A DNA stretch of 64,000 nt from Phytophthora sp. 'mugwort' (GCA_033558025.1 JAUCEF010000013.1:5015001-5079000), one strand, 5' to 3'. Shown: positions 22,426-33,941, counted from the stretch's first letter. Translations and numbers: made by a program. Notes: generated from the letters alone by a model not told the origin.

Positions 22426-23556
22426 GTTGAACGCCTCCGTCGCGCGCAGCAGCATCTTGTCGTAAATCTCGCTGTTGCAGATGACCCAGAAGTGCTTCGG
22501 GCGCGACCAGTCGATCGCCTCCAGGTCCGCGAGGCAGTCGCTCACCGGGCGCGGGCTCGCGGACCCGTCGTGCAGGAACAACACTTCGTCCATGAGGATC
22601 TTCAGGTCGAGGTTCTTCTCAAAGAACGAGAGGCTGGGCTTGTGGGCCTTGTAGGCGCGCAGAATCTTCGGGATGAGGGAGACCTTGTCCGCGCTCATCA
22701 GGTCCTCTCGCACCTGCTTGATCTTGTGCAGACCGGCGGTTATCTCCTTCTGATCATAGTGAGTTTCCTTGGCGTCGTCAATCACGCTGTTCTGGTCCTG
22801 CGAAACGCCGCGCCAGGCGAAGTCCTTGAGATCGTCCGCCGTTACGAGCGCGTCGCTGCGGCCGGGGAGCGTGAGGAAGAACCACGACACGATCGGGTTG
22901 GCCGAGAGGAAGTGCTTGGCGAGTTTGAAACGCTCCTTGTCGGTATTGTGCAGGATCGCGAGCGCGCCCGCAACCGCCTTCTCGAAGTTCTCCAGAACGT
23001 GCTCCGCGTCGCCCTTCTTCAAGTGGTCGGTGATCTTGGCCACGCCCGCGCGCGACGGGGTCATGTCGCCGCCGCCGCTCACGCCAGCACCGGTGACCAG
23101 CGGCGCCGACTCCGACGTGCCGCCGGGCTTCGTCTTCGGGAACTCGCCCTTACTACCAAAGAAGTGCACGTAGCAGCTAGGCTGTTTGTGGCGCGCGTTA
23201 AGAACGATCATGGGCGCGCGCTCCTCCAGTGACGAGGCGATAGTCTTCGGGTTTGCGAGCACGTGCGCACCGTGTTTCTGGGTATTGACGTCGCCGGACA
23301 GCGCGGAGGGCTCCGCGAACTGCCGCTTCAGTAGCACGGACCGCAAGGCGTCCACGGCCTTGTCGTCCTTATCGCCCTCCACCCACTTCTCCAGCTCCCT
23401 GATCATCTTGGCACTGGGCATGAGGAATGTGTTCTGGTACCGCGTGCTGCGGAACGCGCCGTCCATACTCAACATGCAGATCACATCGTACAGGTCGTGG
23501 CTGGTTGCCTTGATCAGCGATATCTTGTTCTTGATGTCGACATTGCCTCCGAACAT
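22426..23556 (-). CDS. Asfarvirus-type pp62 polyprotein-like protein, C-terminus lost
   Basis: An open frame from an ATG at 23,556 (MFGGNVDIKNK) runs about 377 codons before entering element B; the frame stays open to 22,282. From family memory I read it as a homologue of the small structural polyprotein pp62 of asfarviruses. The near-N-terminal block HDLYDVICMLSMDGAF, a Gly-Gly-Gly junction (GVSGGGDMTPS) and the order of later hydrophobic blocks support this. pp62 is cleaved by the viral protease at Gly-Gly-X to give core-shell proteins. Its divergent neighbour at 23,868 looks like pp220, the other core polyprotein. This is the best-preserved long frame on the left side of the viral segment. 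Similarity is distant and needs a profile search. Confidence 0.5.
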
Positions 23557-23599
23557 GGGGGTTCCCGGAGCGAAGGTGATTGTAGTGATTGATTATTAT

Positions 23600-23729
23600 G
23601 GAGGTCACTGAAAAAAAAATGTCCACACTGTTTATCTTTTAGAAGATATACTTTTCCATGAAAACTCAAGCTGAGCGACTTCGAACAAATGGGTCTATAG
23701 TTTCTGAGAAAAAACAAATGTGGACCTCC
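23600..23729. mobile_element. Short MITE-like inverted-repeat element
   Basis: The segment begins GGAGGTCACTGAAAA and ends with the reverse complement of GGAGGTCCACATTTGTT. It keeps the left-end signature of the Fanzor elements (GGAGGTCAC...AATGTCCAC) at one side and a mirrored version at the other. It sits in the divergent promoter region between the pp62-like and pp220-like genes. It may be a left-end/left-end foldback. Confidence 0.55.
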
Positions 23730-23867
23730 GTAGTAATTATTAAAAACAAAAGATTTCGCTTGCAGTCCTGTGTTGAAACTTTCTCGTCTTCGACATTCTC
23801 AGCAATAAATAATTTTATTTATAACGTTGCTTGTCTGTACGCAAATATACGTGAGCCTCCACACATC

Positions 23868-26497
23868 ATGCAAGACGAATTCGCGCAGATCAGAGGCGCG
23901 GCCGCGTTCTCCATCCCGGAGATCAACATGGGCATCTCCGAGGGCGGGTCCATCGTCGGCCAGGGCATCGCCGCCTCAGAGGAGGCGCTGCAGATCTGTG
24001 GCGGCAACCTCGACGGTATCCTGCGGTCGTTCAACGGCATCGGAGGCGGCTCGCTCGAGCCCGACGCGCCCGTCGGAGACAAGGCACTAGCTGTCATGGA
24101 CTGAATGGCGCACGGCGGCTCGGCAATCTACGACGCGCTCAAGGGGATGCTCGCGTGCCAGGACGGAAAGAAGGCCGCCATCAACCACCTGCTCGAGCAC
24201 AAGAAGGACGAGATCGATTCCAGCGCGCTGACCGCGCTCGAGCTAGTGCGTGCCGGTCTAAACACGCACCTGGACGGCCTTGCCAACGGCGTCCGCATCT
24301 GTCTACAGCAGAATGCGCAGTTCAAGGACGCGATCGAGAAGCTCGCTTGCCGCAAGGACCATGTCACCAAGACCGCGGGCCAGCTGTCGCTGTTATTCAC
24401 CAACCTGAACCACTTTAACGAGCTGCAGAAGACGTTCGCTGATGTCGTCGACAGTCACAGCATCATCAACCAGCTTCGGGACAACCCCTCACTAAAGGAC
24501 CTCCCGGAGTGGGAGGCCGTTCTGGCCGCGTACGGCAACGAAAGCGCATCGGCCGCCTGTATGGCGAAGGCGGCGCAAAAGGCGAACGTCGGCGGCGGCT
24601 CCATCTAGAGCAAGGTCTCCAGCCTCGCGGAGCGCCTGACGAACGCTCGCGCCGATCTGTTGAGCATATCAACAAGTTCGTTGCCGAGTTCGGTATGAAC
24701 ATGGCCGCTCTGGTGAAGGCCGCGGAGAGCCTGGTCCTGACGTTCGGCAAGTCCGTGGCGCTCGACGAGAACGCCGACACCTTCTTGCACACGTTCAAGC
24801 GGCTGAGCGAGTTCACGAGTGGCAACGGCCTGTACAAACACCTGCTCGTACTAAACCCCGACGAAGTGAGCTCCGCCGAAATCCGACAGCGCTTCCTCAC
24901 GTCCATGAAGGACCTGGGCTCGCGCGCAGCGGCTCTGGGTCCAGGCGGCGCCGCGGAGCATCTGACCCAGGCCTGCGAGGCCATCGGCGAGACCGTGGTG
25001 CGCTACGGCGACATGATCAGGACTGTCCGCCACGCCTCCCACGTTGAGGGCGGCAACACGGCCTCCATGAACGAGCTCTACGGCATCTCCTCCACGCACC
25101 TGGTGAACATCTCGGGCATGAACAACGCATTGCAGGAACTGAAGGTCCTGCTGAAGAAGCTGGAGTTCTCCGCAACATCGCGGCCTTCCGCAGCAATCTC
25201 CGCCAGACCACCGAGGAGCTGGTGACGTACACGAAGGACTACGCGACGCCCGTGGGCGAGGCCATCTCCAAGATCAAGCGCGAGCACTCCGAGATGATCG
25301 CGCAGATCGACGACGAGGCGTCCGGGCTCGGGCTCGAGATTAATATGTACAATTCTTCCGTGCAGAAGGACCAGCAGAAGATCGACTAGACCAAGCTCAA
25401 GGAAATATTCAAGTGGCAGAGCGACGCGCGCGTCGGGCTGTACAAAACGGTCGAAGCCATCGACCTGGCCCTGCTGCACGTCACCGAGACAATCGCGGGC
25501 AACCCCGACGCCGTGACCGACCTGCACAAGATGCTCACCGCCACGCGCATCATCGCCAAGTGGTACGACAACAAGGCCGGTGAGAACATCGTGAAGATGT
25601 TGGAGCCGCTCGTGCACGACGATGAAGCGCGTGATGACGCCACCTTCATGCAGACGTATAACAGTCCTACCGCCGTTTCGCCAATGGTCGATCTCTCCAC
25701 AGCGAAGGCCGTCCTCGGTGATGCCGCCGAGCGCGTGTTCCAACGATGCCGACGTGCCGTCGAGGGTGTCTTGGTGCTGAAGAATATCATCTCGTACTTC
25801 GTCAGCCTGGGCGAGAAGTACGGCGACAAGTCGGAGAAGAACATCATCATGGCGCCGAGCAACATTTATAAGAACCTCGTGAACTACATATGGGCCTCGG
25901 CCCTGTCGATGCATTCCAATGGCACCGAGTACATGACCGACGAGAACCAGCTGAAGCGGCTTATGACGTACAATGAGACTGCGGTCTCGTTCAAGCTCCA
26001 CCCGGACTTCTCCCCCGACACGATCGGGCTCAACGTCGGCCCGCACTCGCTGGACAAGATCCGCATCCTCAAGCTACAGAACGAGCTCTCGCACCTGAAG
26101 ACATCGGTGTGAACGCTCGACTCCAAAGACCAGTCAAAGACTGCGAACGATTGGGCGCAGATCAAGCAGTTCGTGCTGGGCTGCTTCACACGGCTAAAAG
26201 GCACGGAGTATCTTCACTGTATGGCAGCGTTCGGCGTTTATGATCTGACATACATGAACACCAAGGAAGAAATTAAAAAGTTCCTTAGCTTCGTAGACCA
26301 AGGAAATAATAATCGTGTCAAAGTAGCCGTCCTGGACACCTCCTCGAAATTGCCGAGCTGAGGAATTCCGGTGGCCGGTAACCTCGATAAGATGGCCAGT
26401 ACCCTCGTCAATATCCCACCCGACGAACGCAGTGATAACGTCAAAATATGGATTGAAAAAAATGACTACGCCAATTATTTGATTTCATTGAAACGCT
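23868..26497 (+). pseudogene. Asfarvirus-type pp220 polyprotein-like gene, 5' part, broken
   Basis: Consecutive coding blocks on the plus strand together span 2.6 kb: 23,868-24,104, 24,105-24,608, about 24,660-25,190, 25,190-26,112 and then to 26,497. They are separated by single stops (24,102, 24,606, 25,387, 26,110, 26,359) and a few frameshifts. Gly-Gly-X motifs occur at AHGGSAIYD, NVGGGSI, GPGGAAEH and VEGGNTAS. From memory the size, motif type and alpha-helical content fit pp220, the large core polyprotein of asfarviruses. The gene continues at 46,032 on the far side of the Polinton; removing one target-site copy keeps the reading frame. Total length would be about 2260 codons. The distant homology is inference. 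Confidence 0.5.
26492..26497. repeat. Target-site duplication AACGCT, left copy
   Basis: AACGCT lies immediately outside the left TIR and again immediately outside the right TIR (46,026-46,031). Six-base target duplications are the hallmark of Polinton/Maverick integration. Confidence 0.9.
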
Positions 26498-26640
26498 AGT
26501 AATACTTAGAACATTACGCCGGCAGTTTTTTTCCTTACCGTAATTTACCACCAAGAACATTCCTGGAACCTTCTTTCGGACCAGCTGCAATTTTGACGAC
26601 GCAACCTCTCGACCACCTGAGAGCGAATGCAACGCCTTTT
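26498..26640 (+). repeat. Polinton left terminal inverted repeat
   Basis: Starts AGTAATACTTAGAACATTAC and matches the reverse complement of 45,881-46,025 with roughly four substitutions, a one-base run-length change and a 3-bp AGT difference at the tip. The high similarity argues for a fairly recent insertion. Confidence 0.95.
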
Positions 26641-26706
26641 AGAGATGAATAATCTTATGCGCAAGGCCTTCAGCTTCAGCAGGCAACTAAGTTGGCCAAA
26701 GACCAG

Positions 26707-27117
26707 ATGGACATCGCAAACAACAAAGCAAAGCAATCGGCAAGCGAGCTTGAACAAGTGCTCAAGGAGGAGAAGGAAGCGGTGGAGAAAGCAGAGGAGG
26801 AGGCGAAAGACTTGGTGCAGAGAGCGGAGGCTTCGGTAAAGAGGGCGACGGAGAGACTGAAGACTCTCAAGGACAAAGGACCTCTGGATGTGCTTAAAGT
26901 GAAGATGGAGTGGTTTGACAAGAGGAATGAGGCGTCCATCAAGAAGTCCAAGGACGAGGAGGAGGCCGGCCTTGCTACGAAGAATCTTAACGAGGCCGAT
27001 CGCACGTTTCTCAACACTCAGCATCGCTATCAAACCCTTCACAATGAGATACTATCTATGAGGGCTCCTATGGCCGACATGGTAATCATCGAGACGATCC
27101 CCAACAGGTACGAGTAG
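26707..27117 (+). CDS. Polinton coiled-coil protein next to left TIR
   Basis: An open frame of 136 codons from an ATG at 26,707; the frame is open further upstream, close to the TIR, without a clear ATG. The protein is strongly charged and predicted coiled coil for most of its length (SASELEQVLKEEKEAVEKA, KRATERLKTL). It ends with a shorter non-coiled tail (MADMVIIETIPNRYE). No homologue recognised. It is the first gene inside the element. Confidence 0.5.
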   Translation: MDIANNKAKQSASELEQVLKEEKEAVEKAEEEAKDLVQRAEASVKRATERLKTLKDKGPLDVLKVKMEWFDKRNEASIKKSKDEEEAGLATKNLNEADRTFLNTQHRYQTLHNEILSMRAPMADMVIIETIPNRYE

Positions 27118-27216
27118 GCGTACTACAGCAAGTAGGTAAAAGTAATGAATGCGGTCTTTTGCCTCCCCTTATTTAATTTTTTCGATTCTAACATTTAAAG
27201 TTAATAGTATATAAAG

Positions 27217-27429
27217 ATGGCTTACTCACCTGAACAATACGAACTTAACAGAGAGCGAATCAAAGCCGCTCAAAAGCGGTACTATCTAAAAACAAGAGAA
27301 ACGCGACTGGCTAAGCAGCGAGAATATGATGAGAAGAATCGCGAAGATATTCGTGCTCGTAAGAAGAAGAATTACTTAAGTAAATCCGAACTTAAGCAAA
27401 GCGAACTTAATCAAAGCGAACTTAACTAA
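27217..27429 (+). CDS. Small basic Polinton protein
   Basis: This 70-aa protein starts MAYSPEQYELNRERIKAAQK and is very rich in Lys, Arg and Glu, with a C-terminal repeat SELKQSELNQSELN. It is preceded by AGTATATAAAG directly before the ATG, like other genes of this element. A DNA-binding role is possible on charge alone; I recognise no family. Confidence 0.5.
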   Translation: MAYSPEQYELNRERIKAAQKRYYLKTRETRLAKQREYDEKNREDIRARKKKNYLSKSELKQSELNQSELN

Positions 27430-27450
27430 TTAATTAATTTTTTTTTCTAA

Positions 27451-27516
27451 GATATAAAGTCAGCCCTAATATAAAGTCGATCCTGATACAAGGTCCGATA
27501 ATTATAAAGTCGATTC
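27451..27516 (+). promoter_or_regulatory. ATAAAGTCGAT direct repeats upstream of pPolB
   Basis: Within 70 bp the motif A(T)ATAAAGTC recurs at about 27,452, 27,470 and 27,503, with a degenerate copy (ACAAGGTCCGAT) between the last two. The spacing is 18 bp or a near multiple of it. The block lies between the small gene and the polymerase, ending about 35 bp before the pPolB ATG. It could be a promoter or a protein-binding array. Confidence 0.4.
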
Positions 27517-27552
27517 TCACAAGATTAATTTAGACGAAGATATATAGGCAAT

Positions 27553-30500
27553 ATGTTTGCATACGAACTCGCAGGATTAAAGAGATTAAATATCCAAGCT
27601 GTCAAATGGGGTAGCAGCTATCGGGTTAAGGTTCGTGGTAGAACTGGCAAGATGGTGTATGTTAGCAACATTTCACGTTCAGTCAACAAGAAATTGGTGG
27701 CTAAGCAATACAATGTTTCAGTTGAAACCCTTGAGAAGCATATGTCGCCTGACTATAAGGCTGATCCCAAGTACCGTTTTTACAGTGGTAATCACATGGA
27801 ATCACACCAATATGAGGCCATCGAGGCTACTGATTTCTACGATAAGCTCGAGAACGTTCTTTCAACTCAGGCAAGTGCTTTTAAGGTAAATATTGCTCTT
27901 GGGTACGAACTTGTGAGCAAGACTGATCCTGATGACACTCGCTACTTCTACCCAAATCTCGCTAACACTTATGTATTCAATAAGCCTGTCGCAATCAACA
28001 GCAAGGCGGATATTCGAAAGAAGGTGATTTCGGAAATCCGGTCTATGGAGTTGGCTGACAAGCTGAACTACCCCAGCTCCGGATATAAGCTTAAGGCGAT
28101 CACTGCATTCAAGATTTTCGTCTACCATCGCGACCATGCTCTTGAAGATAGCGACGCTGTTATTCCTAAGGTTATCCGCGAAAACAAGCATGTAATCAAC
28201 TTCCCTAAGACTAACAACAAGTGCGTCTTCCACTGCATCGCCTGGCACACATTCCAGAGCACCAAGAAGGATCCTCGCAGAATCCAGGCTCAGGTGAAGG
28301 ATGCATTCAAGCGCTACTGCTATTTTAAGGGGATTAAGTATACGTTGAGTCTATTTAGGAGCTTCAAGCCTATTGACCTACTACAGCTCGATGAGGTTGA
28401 GGACTGCTTCCAACTCGGTATTAACGTATACAGCATGGATGTAGCTACCGGAAATGTTGAAAGCATTCGTAGGTCGGACAAGGGGTATGAAGCTATGAAT
28501 ATTCTATCACACGAGAATCACGCTCTCTACATCAAGAACATCGATATGCTTCAGTCTAAGTATCAGTGCCCCAAGTGTGAAATGATTTTCGTGAGTGGTG
28601 AAAGACTTAAAAATCACAAGAAAAATCAGTGCGAGCTTATTAATATTGAGAGCTTCCCCGCTGAGCCAGCTATCTACAAGCCAGCTCCTAACGCGATTCA
28701 ATCACTGCTTACAAAGTCTTCCATTAAGGATGCTAACCAGTACATCGACCACTTCGTTGTTTATGACTTTGAGGCAATCCTTAAGCCTACGGCGACTCAA
28801 CACGGGGAGAATACTGTCTTCACGAACGAACACATTCCGGTGTCTGTATCCGTAGCTGATAGCTTAACAGAGGAGGTGCGTTGTTTTGTAAATGACGATC
28901 CAAAGATGTTGCTTATGGATATGTTCAAATACATTGGTGATGTATCGGTGAAGATTCAACAGTACAATGTCAATGTCGCTTCTGCAAAAAATCATCAATG
29001 CCCACGGTCTGACAGGTTTGGAAATTCCAGGCGTCAATCTTGGTCAGAAGTACAAGATGTCTGATGTGGAGAGTTGGATTAAGGAAGGGAAGTATGATAA
29101 CTTCTTCCACTTCTATAACACTCTTAGTTTTGGTAAGCAGAGGTCCGACTATGGAAGACGTAAGCAGCAGATTGATCAGGTACCAGTATTCGGCTTCAAT
29201 TCTGGTCGATACGATATCAACTTGATTAAGAGCGACTCATTCGCCATCATTGGTACTGACAACATCAAATCTGTCATCAAGAACCCCAGCTACATGTGCA
29301 TTGCTACATCGAACATGAAAATGCTCGATATTAGCAATCTATGTGCCGGCTGGTACCAGCGATAAGTATCTTACGACATATCTGGGTGGCTGCAAATGTG
29401 ATGACAAAATTAGATGTGTCTGTGGTCTTGGCAAGGGTCTCTTCCCGTATGAGTACATCACCGCGTTCAATGTGCTCAACCAGACTACTATCCCGCCTAA
29501 GTCAGCTTTTGACAGCAAGCTGCGAGGAACAAGCATCACCGATGATGAATACGAGCGAGTGAAGTTCGTGTGGGGGTACTATGAGATGAAATCCATCAAG
29601 GACCTACTGGTCTGGTACAACAATCTCGATGTAGTTCCATTCATCAAGGCTATCAAGGCTCAACGAAAACTCTTTAAGCGTTTCGATCTGGATATGTTTG
29701 CAGATGGAGTGTCGCTACCTGGTCTTTCGGAGAAGGTTATGTATCAGACCTGCTTTCAAAATCTACAATATCCGGATAAGAAGCCAGCTAAAGCATTCCA
29801 ATTCCCAGCTAAGCGAATGAGTGGATACAGGAGTCAGGATGCTAAGGCAAAGCGAAAATTTGGTATGACACTTAAGCACTTGAATACATTGCTGCAAAAG
29901 CAAAAGTATCTATGTGGTCTATGCTACTGCCAGCTGACCGCTGACACCGCTTCAGCTGACCGTATCAACAACAAGCTTGGACACATCGATGGCAACATAT
30001 TGGTTAGCTGTATCAAGTGCAACACCGCTCGTAAAAATATGTCCCCCGGGGGATTTCGATACAAGAATTTGCTTGAGTTCAACTCGGACAGATTGGTGTA
30101 TAGCATTGATAAGGAGGAAAAGGACATCTACACTAAGATGAAGGCCAACATTGCTGGAGGCCCATCTATTATCTTTAATCGCTACGCTAAGCGCAATGAG
30201 ACGAAGATTCGTGGTGGCAAGGTCTGTAAGAAAATTATCGGATACGATGCTAACGCTCTATACCTGTGGGCACTTGGTAATGAGATGCCATGCGGACGAT
30301 TGACTACGATCGAGGCTTATGACGGCATTGTCGAGGACATCGTTGCTGATAAGATTTTCGGATTCCTCGAATGTGATATTCGCACACCAGACCACCTCAA
30401 AGGGTATTTCAGTGAGATGACGCCTATTTTCAAGAACACGCAAATCGATTGTACTGATCAAAGTGTCATAGGTAAGCACATGTTCGAGTACAACGAGGCA

Positions 30501-31527
30501 CGTAAGCAAAGCCGAGCAAAGCCAGCTCGTAAGCTGATTGAAAGCTACTTCGGCGAAAGAATCCTGATTTATGCTCCGTTGCTCAAGTGGTACCTCTCTC
30601 ATGGTTTGGAGATCACCAAGACTTACTGTTTCATTAAAGCAAGCTCACACAAGGCTTTTGCTCCATTTATGGATGCTGTATCGAACGCTCGACGAGAAGG
30701 TGATGTTGATAAGTCTAAGGCGATGACTGCTGAGATGATGAAACTTGTAGGCAACAGTGCTTTCGGTCGATCTGGCATGGACATGTCTAAGCATAAAGAG
30801 GTCAAGTATGAGTCGAACGACAAAGCTATTAAGAGCAAGATCGAACACTTTACGTTCCACGGGTTGGAGGAGCTTAATGGTTCTTGTGAGATTACGATGA
30901 AAAAGCGTCGTCTCAACAACAAGAACCCGATCCATTTATCGATTGCTATCTATCAGCTTGCGAAGCTACGCATGCTTCAATTTTACTATGACTGCATCGA
31001 TTTTTACTTTGATCGTGCAGACTTCCAATATCAGGAGATGGACACGGATAGTGGCTATATCGCGTTCAGCTGCGAGAATCCATTCAAGGAATGCATCCAG
31101 CCTGAACTACGTGATCACTTTGAAGAGCATAAGTATGAGTGGTTCCCGCGAGACTACAACGCTGAGGTAGCCAAGTTCGACCGCCGCACTCCTGGTCTAT
31201 TCAAGGAAGAGTGGCGAGGTGATGCAATGGTCTCATTATCCTCTAAAAACTACATCTGCTACCTACCGGACGAGGAGCACAAGGTCAAAGTCAGTGCTAA
31301 GGGGGTACAGCAGGGGCGAGGTCGCAATATTGATGTACTTAACCCAGATGGTTTCGAGACAGTTGTACGGAACCGTCACACTTCGGGGTACTAATAGGGG
31401 TATCAGACTATCGGAAGAAACCAAATCGGTCATTACCTATACTCAAACCAAAACAGCGCTCAATTACTACTATGATAAGCGCCAGGTAATGTCGGATGGT
31501 ATTTCAACGATTGCGCTTAATGTCTAA
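27553..31527 (+). pseudogene. Protein-primed DNA polymerase B (Polinton pPolB), three frameshifts
   Basis: This is the replicative polymerase of the element. The ATG at 27,553 follows a TATATAG motif. The N-terminal region has KCVFHCIAWHTF and a C2H2-like finger (YQCPKCEMIF...CEL). Exonuclease motifs are VVYDFEAIL, FGFNSGRYDINLI and WYNNLDVVPF. Polymerase motif A is YDANALYLWALG, B is KLVGNSAFGRSG, C is EMDTDSGYIAF, and KNYICYL follows. An HNH-like zinc module (LCGLCY...SADRINNKLGHIDGN...SCIKCN) sits between exonuclease and motif A. Single-base frameshifts occur at about 28,990 (in an A6 run), 29,340 and 31,375. All catalytic motifs are intact. Confidence 0.93.
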
Positions 31528-31575
31528 GAGGATGTATTGAGCTGATGCTTATTTTTTCCCTCTAAATATAGGATC

Positions 31576-32743
31576 ATGTCCTCTCAAGATCTATTAAAAA
31601 AACTCTACTATGATCCAAAAACCGGTTTTATCGGCACTCAAGCTCTGTATCAGAAGGTAAAGGAGTTAGATCCTGAGATTACTATCAAAATGGTAAAGGA
31701 GTGGTATGCTTACCAGACCGATATTCAACGATTTCAAGATCAGAAGAAGCAATTTTTTTTTAAAAAAAAGTTTTTTTAAAAATTTGATGGTTTCAAAATA
31801 GCTTCACACAACCCCAATTCATGGCAAATGGATCTTGCGTTTTGGGGGAAACGACCAATTTTGACTGCTATTAACATCAACTCAAGGTTGGGGTACGCAA
31901 AGCTATTATCAAACAAAACGGCAGCAACTGTGTTAGCAGCGCTTAAAGCATTTGTCCACCTTCACACAGTTGATATCCTAACAAGCGACAATGGAAGCGA
32001 GTTCATGAACTCACAGGCTCAAGAATTCTTCACAAATAAGAAAATTGACCACTACAACAACGAACCAGGTGATCATGGAACCATGGGTAAAATCGAACGA
32101 TTCAACAGGACCTTGAAGCAGAGACTAACTAAAATGTCTCCCAAGAGGATTACGCAAAAGCTTATCAGCGATGTTATCGAAAACTATAATAGCACGTTTC
32201 ATCGCTCGATTAAAATGACCCCAAACGTGGCCAAAGGTAAAGTCATCGAGTCAGAGCTGGAACATAATCAAGGTGAAGCAGAGAGAGTTGAGAATGAGTT
32301 CGAAGTCGGAGCAAATGTGCTATATCGACTTAAGAAGCAGACGTTTGATAAAGAAGCTGCTCGATGGAGCAAAGCCGTCTATACGATCGTTGGAATTGAT
32401 GGATATCGAGTCCAAATTCGCTCAAAAAATGGTCATACCCTCTACAAGGCACCAAACGATCTCAAAATGGTTAAATCAGAGACTACGAATGCTACTATTA
32501 ATCGAGGTGATATTCTTGAGGCGGAGAAGATCTTGGATCACAAAAAGATACGCTCTGGAAGACCTGGCGTAGCCGGTCCGGGTGGGGCAGAGCCCGCTCT
32601 TAGATTTAGTGGCTCGTATCCCTGATAATGATACAGAACTTGAGCAAAGTTCTGATCCATGGTTAGAGCCTAAGGGGGTAAAGCTTCACGTAGATTATTC
32701 AAAATTAGCTGCTTATAACGTGAATGATTCAGGCATTGATTAA
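31576..32743 (+). pseudogene. Retrovirus-like integrase (Polinton INT), interrupted
   Basis: This DDE integrase inserts the element into host DNA. It starts at 31,576, ten bases after an ATATAGG motif. The frame has a TAA at about 31,777 inside a run of T and A homopolymers, then continues in the same frame from 31,780. The catalytic triad is in QMDLAFWGK, LTSDNGSEF and GKIERFNRTL. The C-terminus has a beta-rich region (YTIVGIDGYRVQI) and the start of a chromodomain-like segment (EAEKILDHKKI). The frame then changes, with remaining coding signal to 32,743 (DPWLEPKGVKLHVDY). Confidence 0.9.
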
Positions 32744-32805
32744 TAAAGTAGATGACCAGCAAAAGCAAATCGACGAGTTGAAAAATCGCTGAGTGAGTAT
32801 AGACA

Positions 32806-33068
32806 ATGGCTGCCTTCAAGTTTAGAGTTTCTCAACGAAAGGGAAAAAATATGATGCTGTGTTTGCTGATGGCCACGTTGTATCTTTTGGCGCTTTCAAG
32901 CGGGATGGTACGCCTTATCAACAATACAAGGATTCGACACCTTTAAGAGCATTTCGTGCGTATGATCACAGCGATAAAGCGAGGCGCAAAAGATACTATA
33001 AGCGACACAAAAACAACCATCCGATGTACTCAGCCGATTGGTTTTCGAAAAAATATTTATGGACCTAA
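32806..33068 (+). pseudogene. Small DUF5754-like viral protein, one frameshift
   Basis: The protein begins MAAFKFRVSQRKG at 32,806, preceded by GTATAGACA. It shifts frame in a run of six A residues near 32,850 and continues FADGHVVSFGAFKRDG, then ARRKRYYKRH and WFSKKYLW. This pattern is like small proteins common in phycodnaviruses, mimiviruses and Polinton-like viruses (DUF5754, from memory). Function unknown. A further 34-codon frame (33,079-33,183) follows with no recognisable features. Confidence 0.55.
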
Positions 33069-33238
33069 ATATAAAACAATGGGTTGTCTCCTGCGCTCAT
33101 TGTATGATCCCTGCGGCGCCACTCTTGATGGAATATTGATGGAACTAACCAAGCTCTTCCATTTCTTTTGTGCGGAAGGTTGATACTCTGGCGATGAGGT
33201 AAGACTCATTGTAGCCATACTTTCTACATAATATTAAA

Positions 33239-33568
33239 TTATTTTTTGATACGTAATTCCAATGGAAGATGGTCGCTTCCTATGATATCAGACAAGATCT
33301 CACATGATGCTACATCATCCACAAGTGGCTTTGATACCAGAGCATAGTCGATTCTCCATCCAGCGTTGCGATCTCGGGCTCGACTCCTGTAGTCAAAATA
33401 TGTGTATTGGATCTTGAACTGATGTCTGAAGCGCCATCCGTCCATTAGCGATGTAGTCTCAAGTAGATGACCAAACCCTCGTCGCTCCTCGTTCGTGAAT
33501 CCGGCGTGTCTCGACGCTTGAGCGGGTGAATGAACATCCATCTCACTGTAGGCGACATTCATATCTCC
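33239..33568 (-). pseudogene. AP endonuclease (ExoIII/APE1 type), 5'-truncated
   Basis: This is the C-terminal half of an exonuclease III-type AP endonuclease (EEP fold). GDMNVAYSEMDVHSP carries the catalytic Asp-Asn, AGFTNEERRGF and GWRIDYALVS follow, and the last motif is GSDHLPLEL with the catalytic His. The N-terminal half is absent. Homology ends at about 33,568, next to a TAG and the start of GC-rich, host-like sequence that leads to the esterase gene. The break marks the edge of foreign DNA within the Polinton. I could not find the missing half on the other side. Confidence 0.8.
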
Positions 33569-33730
33569 CTAGCGCCCAGATGGCCATCGCAGCACTGTCC
33601 GAGACGCAATTGTTCGCTGGCCAGCCCGCTTTGGTTCACGTACTTGCGAATGAAGCTGAAACACAGCTGGGGCGAATAGGGTGGCAGATAGATGGGAGGT
33701 CAAGTTAATCTGCGTCGCGTCTCTCCCTCG

Positions 33731-33792
33731 TATTACTGTACAATAGCTGTACCGTAAACTATAGTTTACGGTACAGCTATTGTACAGTAATA
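33731..33792. repeat. Perfect 62-bp palindrome
   Basis: TATTACTGTACAATAGCTGT begins a 31-base arm followed directly by its exact reverse complement, with no loop and no mismatch. It lies 150 bp upstream of the esterase ATG and 160 bp from the break in the AP-endonuclease gene. It could extrude as a cruciform, act in transcription, or mark a repair junction. Confidence 0.95.
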
Positions 33793-33941
33793 TAGTCCGT
33801 AATACATGTACATGTCCTGTATCCAGTGGATTATCCACGGCCTCTACACTACTCACAGGAGACTCGCCTAAGGGCCTAAGGGAGACAGCGCATTTGCCAA
33901 CTCACTCGACACAGCCACTGCAATAACACCATAGAGAAACA

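Noticed and set aside
22405..23232. 275-codon frame on the plus strand
   Set aside because: Antisense shadow of the pp62-like gene; Arg/Leu/Val-rich with no motif.
25078..26046. 322-codon frame on the minus strand
   Set aside because: Antisense shadow of the pp220-like frames, produced by GC-rich codon bias.
28970..29350. Programmed ribosomal frameshifting in pPolB
   Set aside because: Breaks occur at three unrelated sites and in many other genes of the element, which fits decay or sequencing errors better than recoding.
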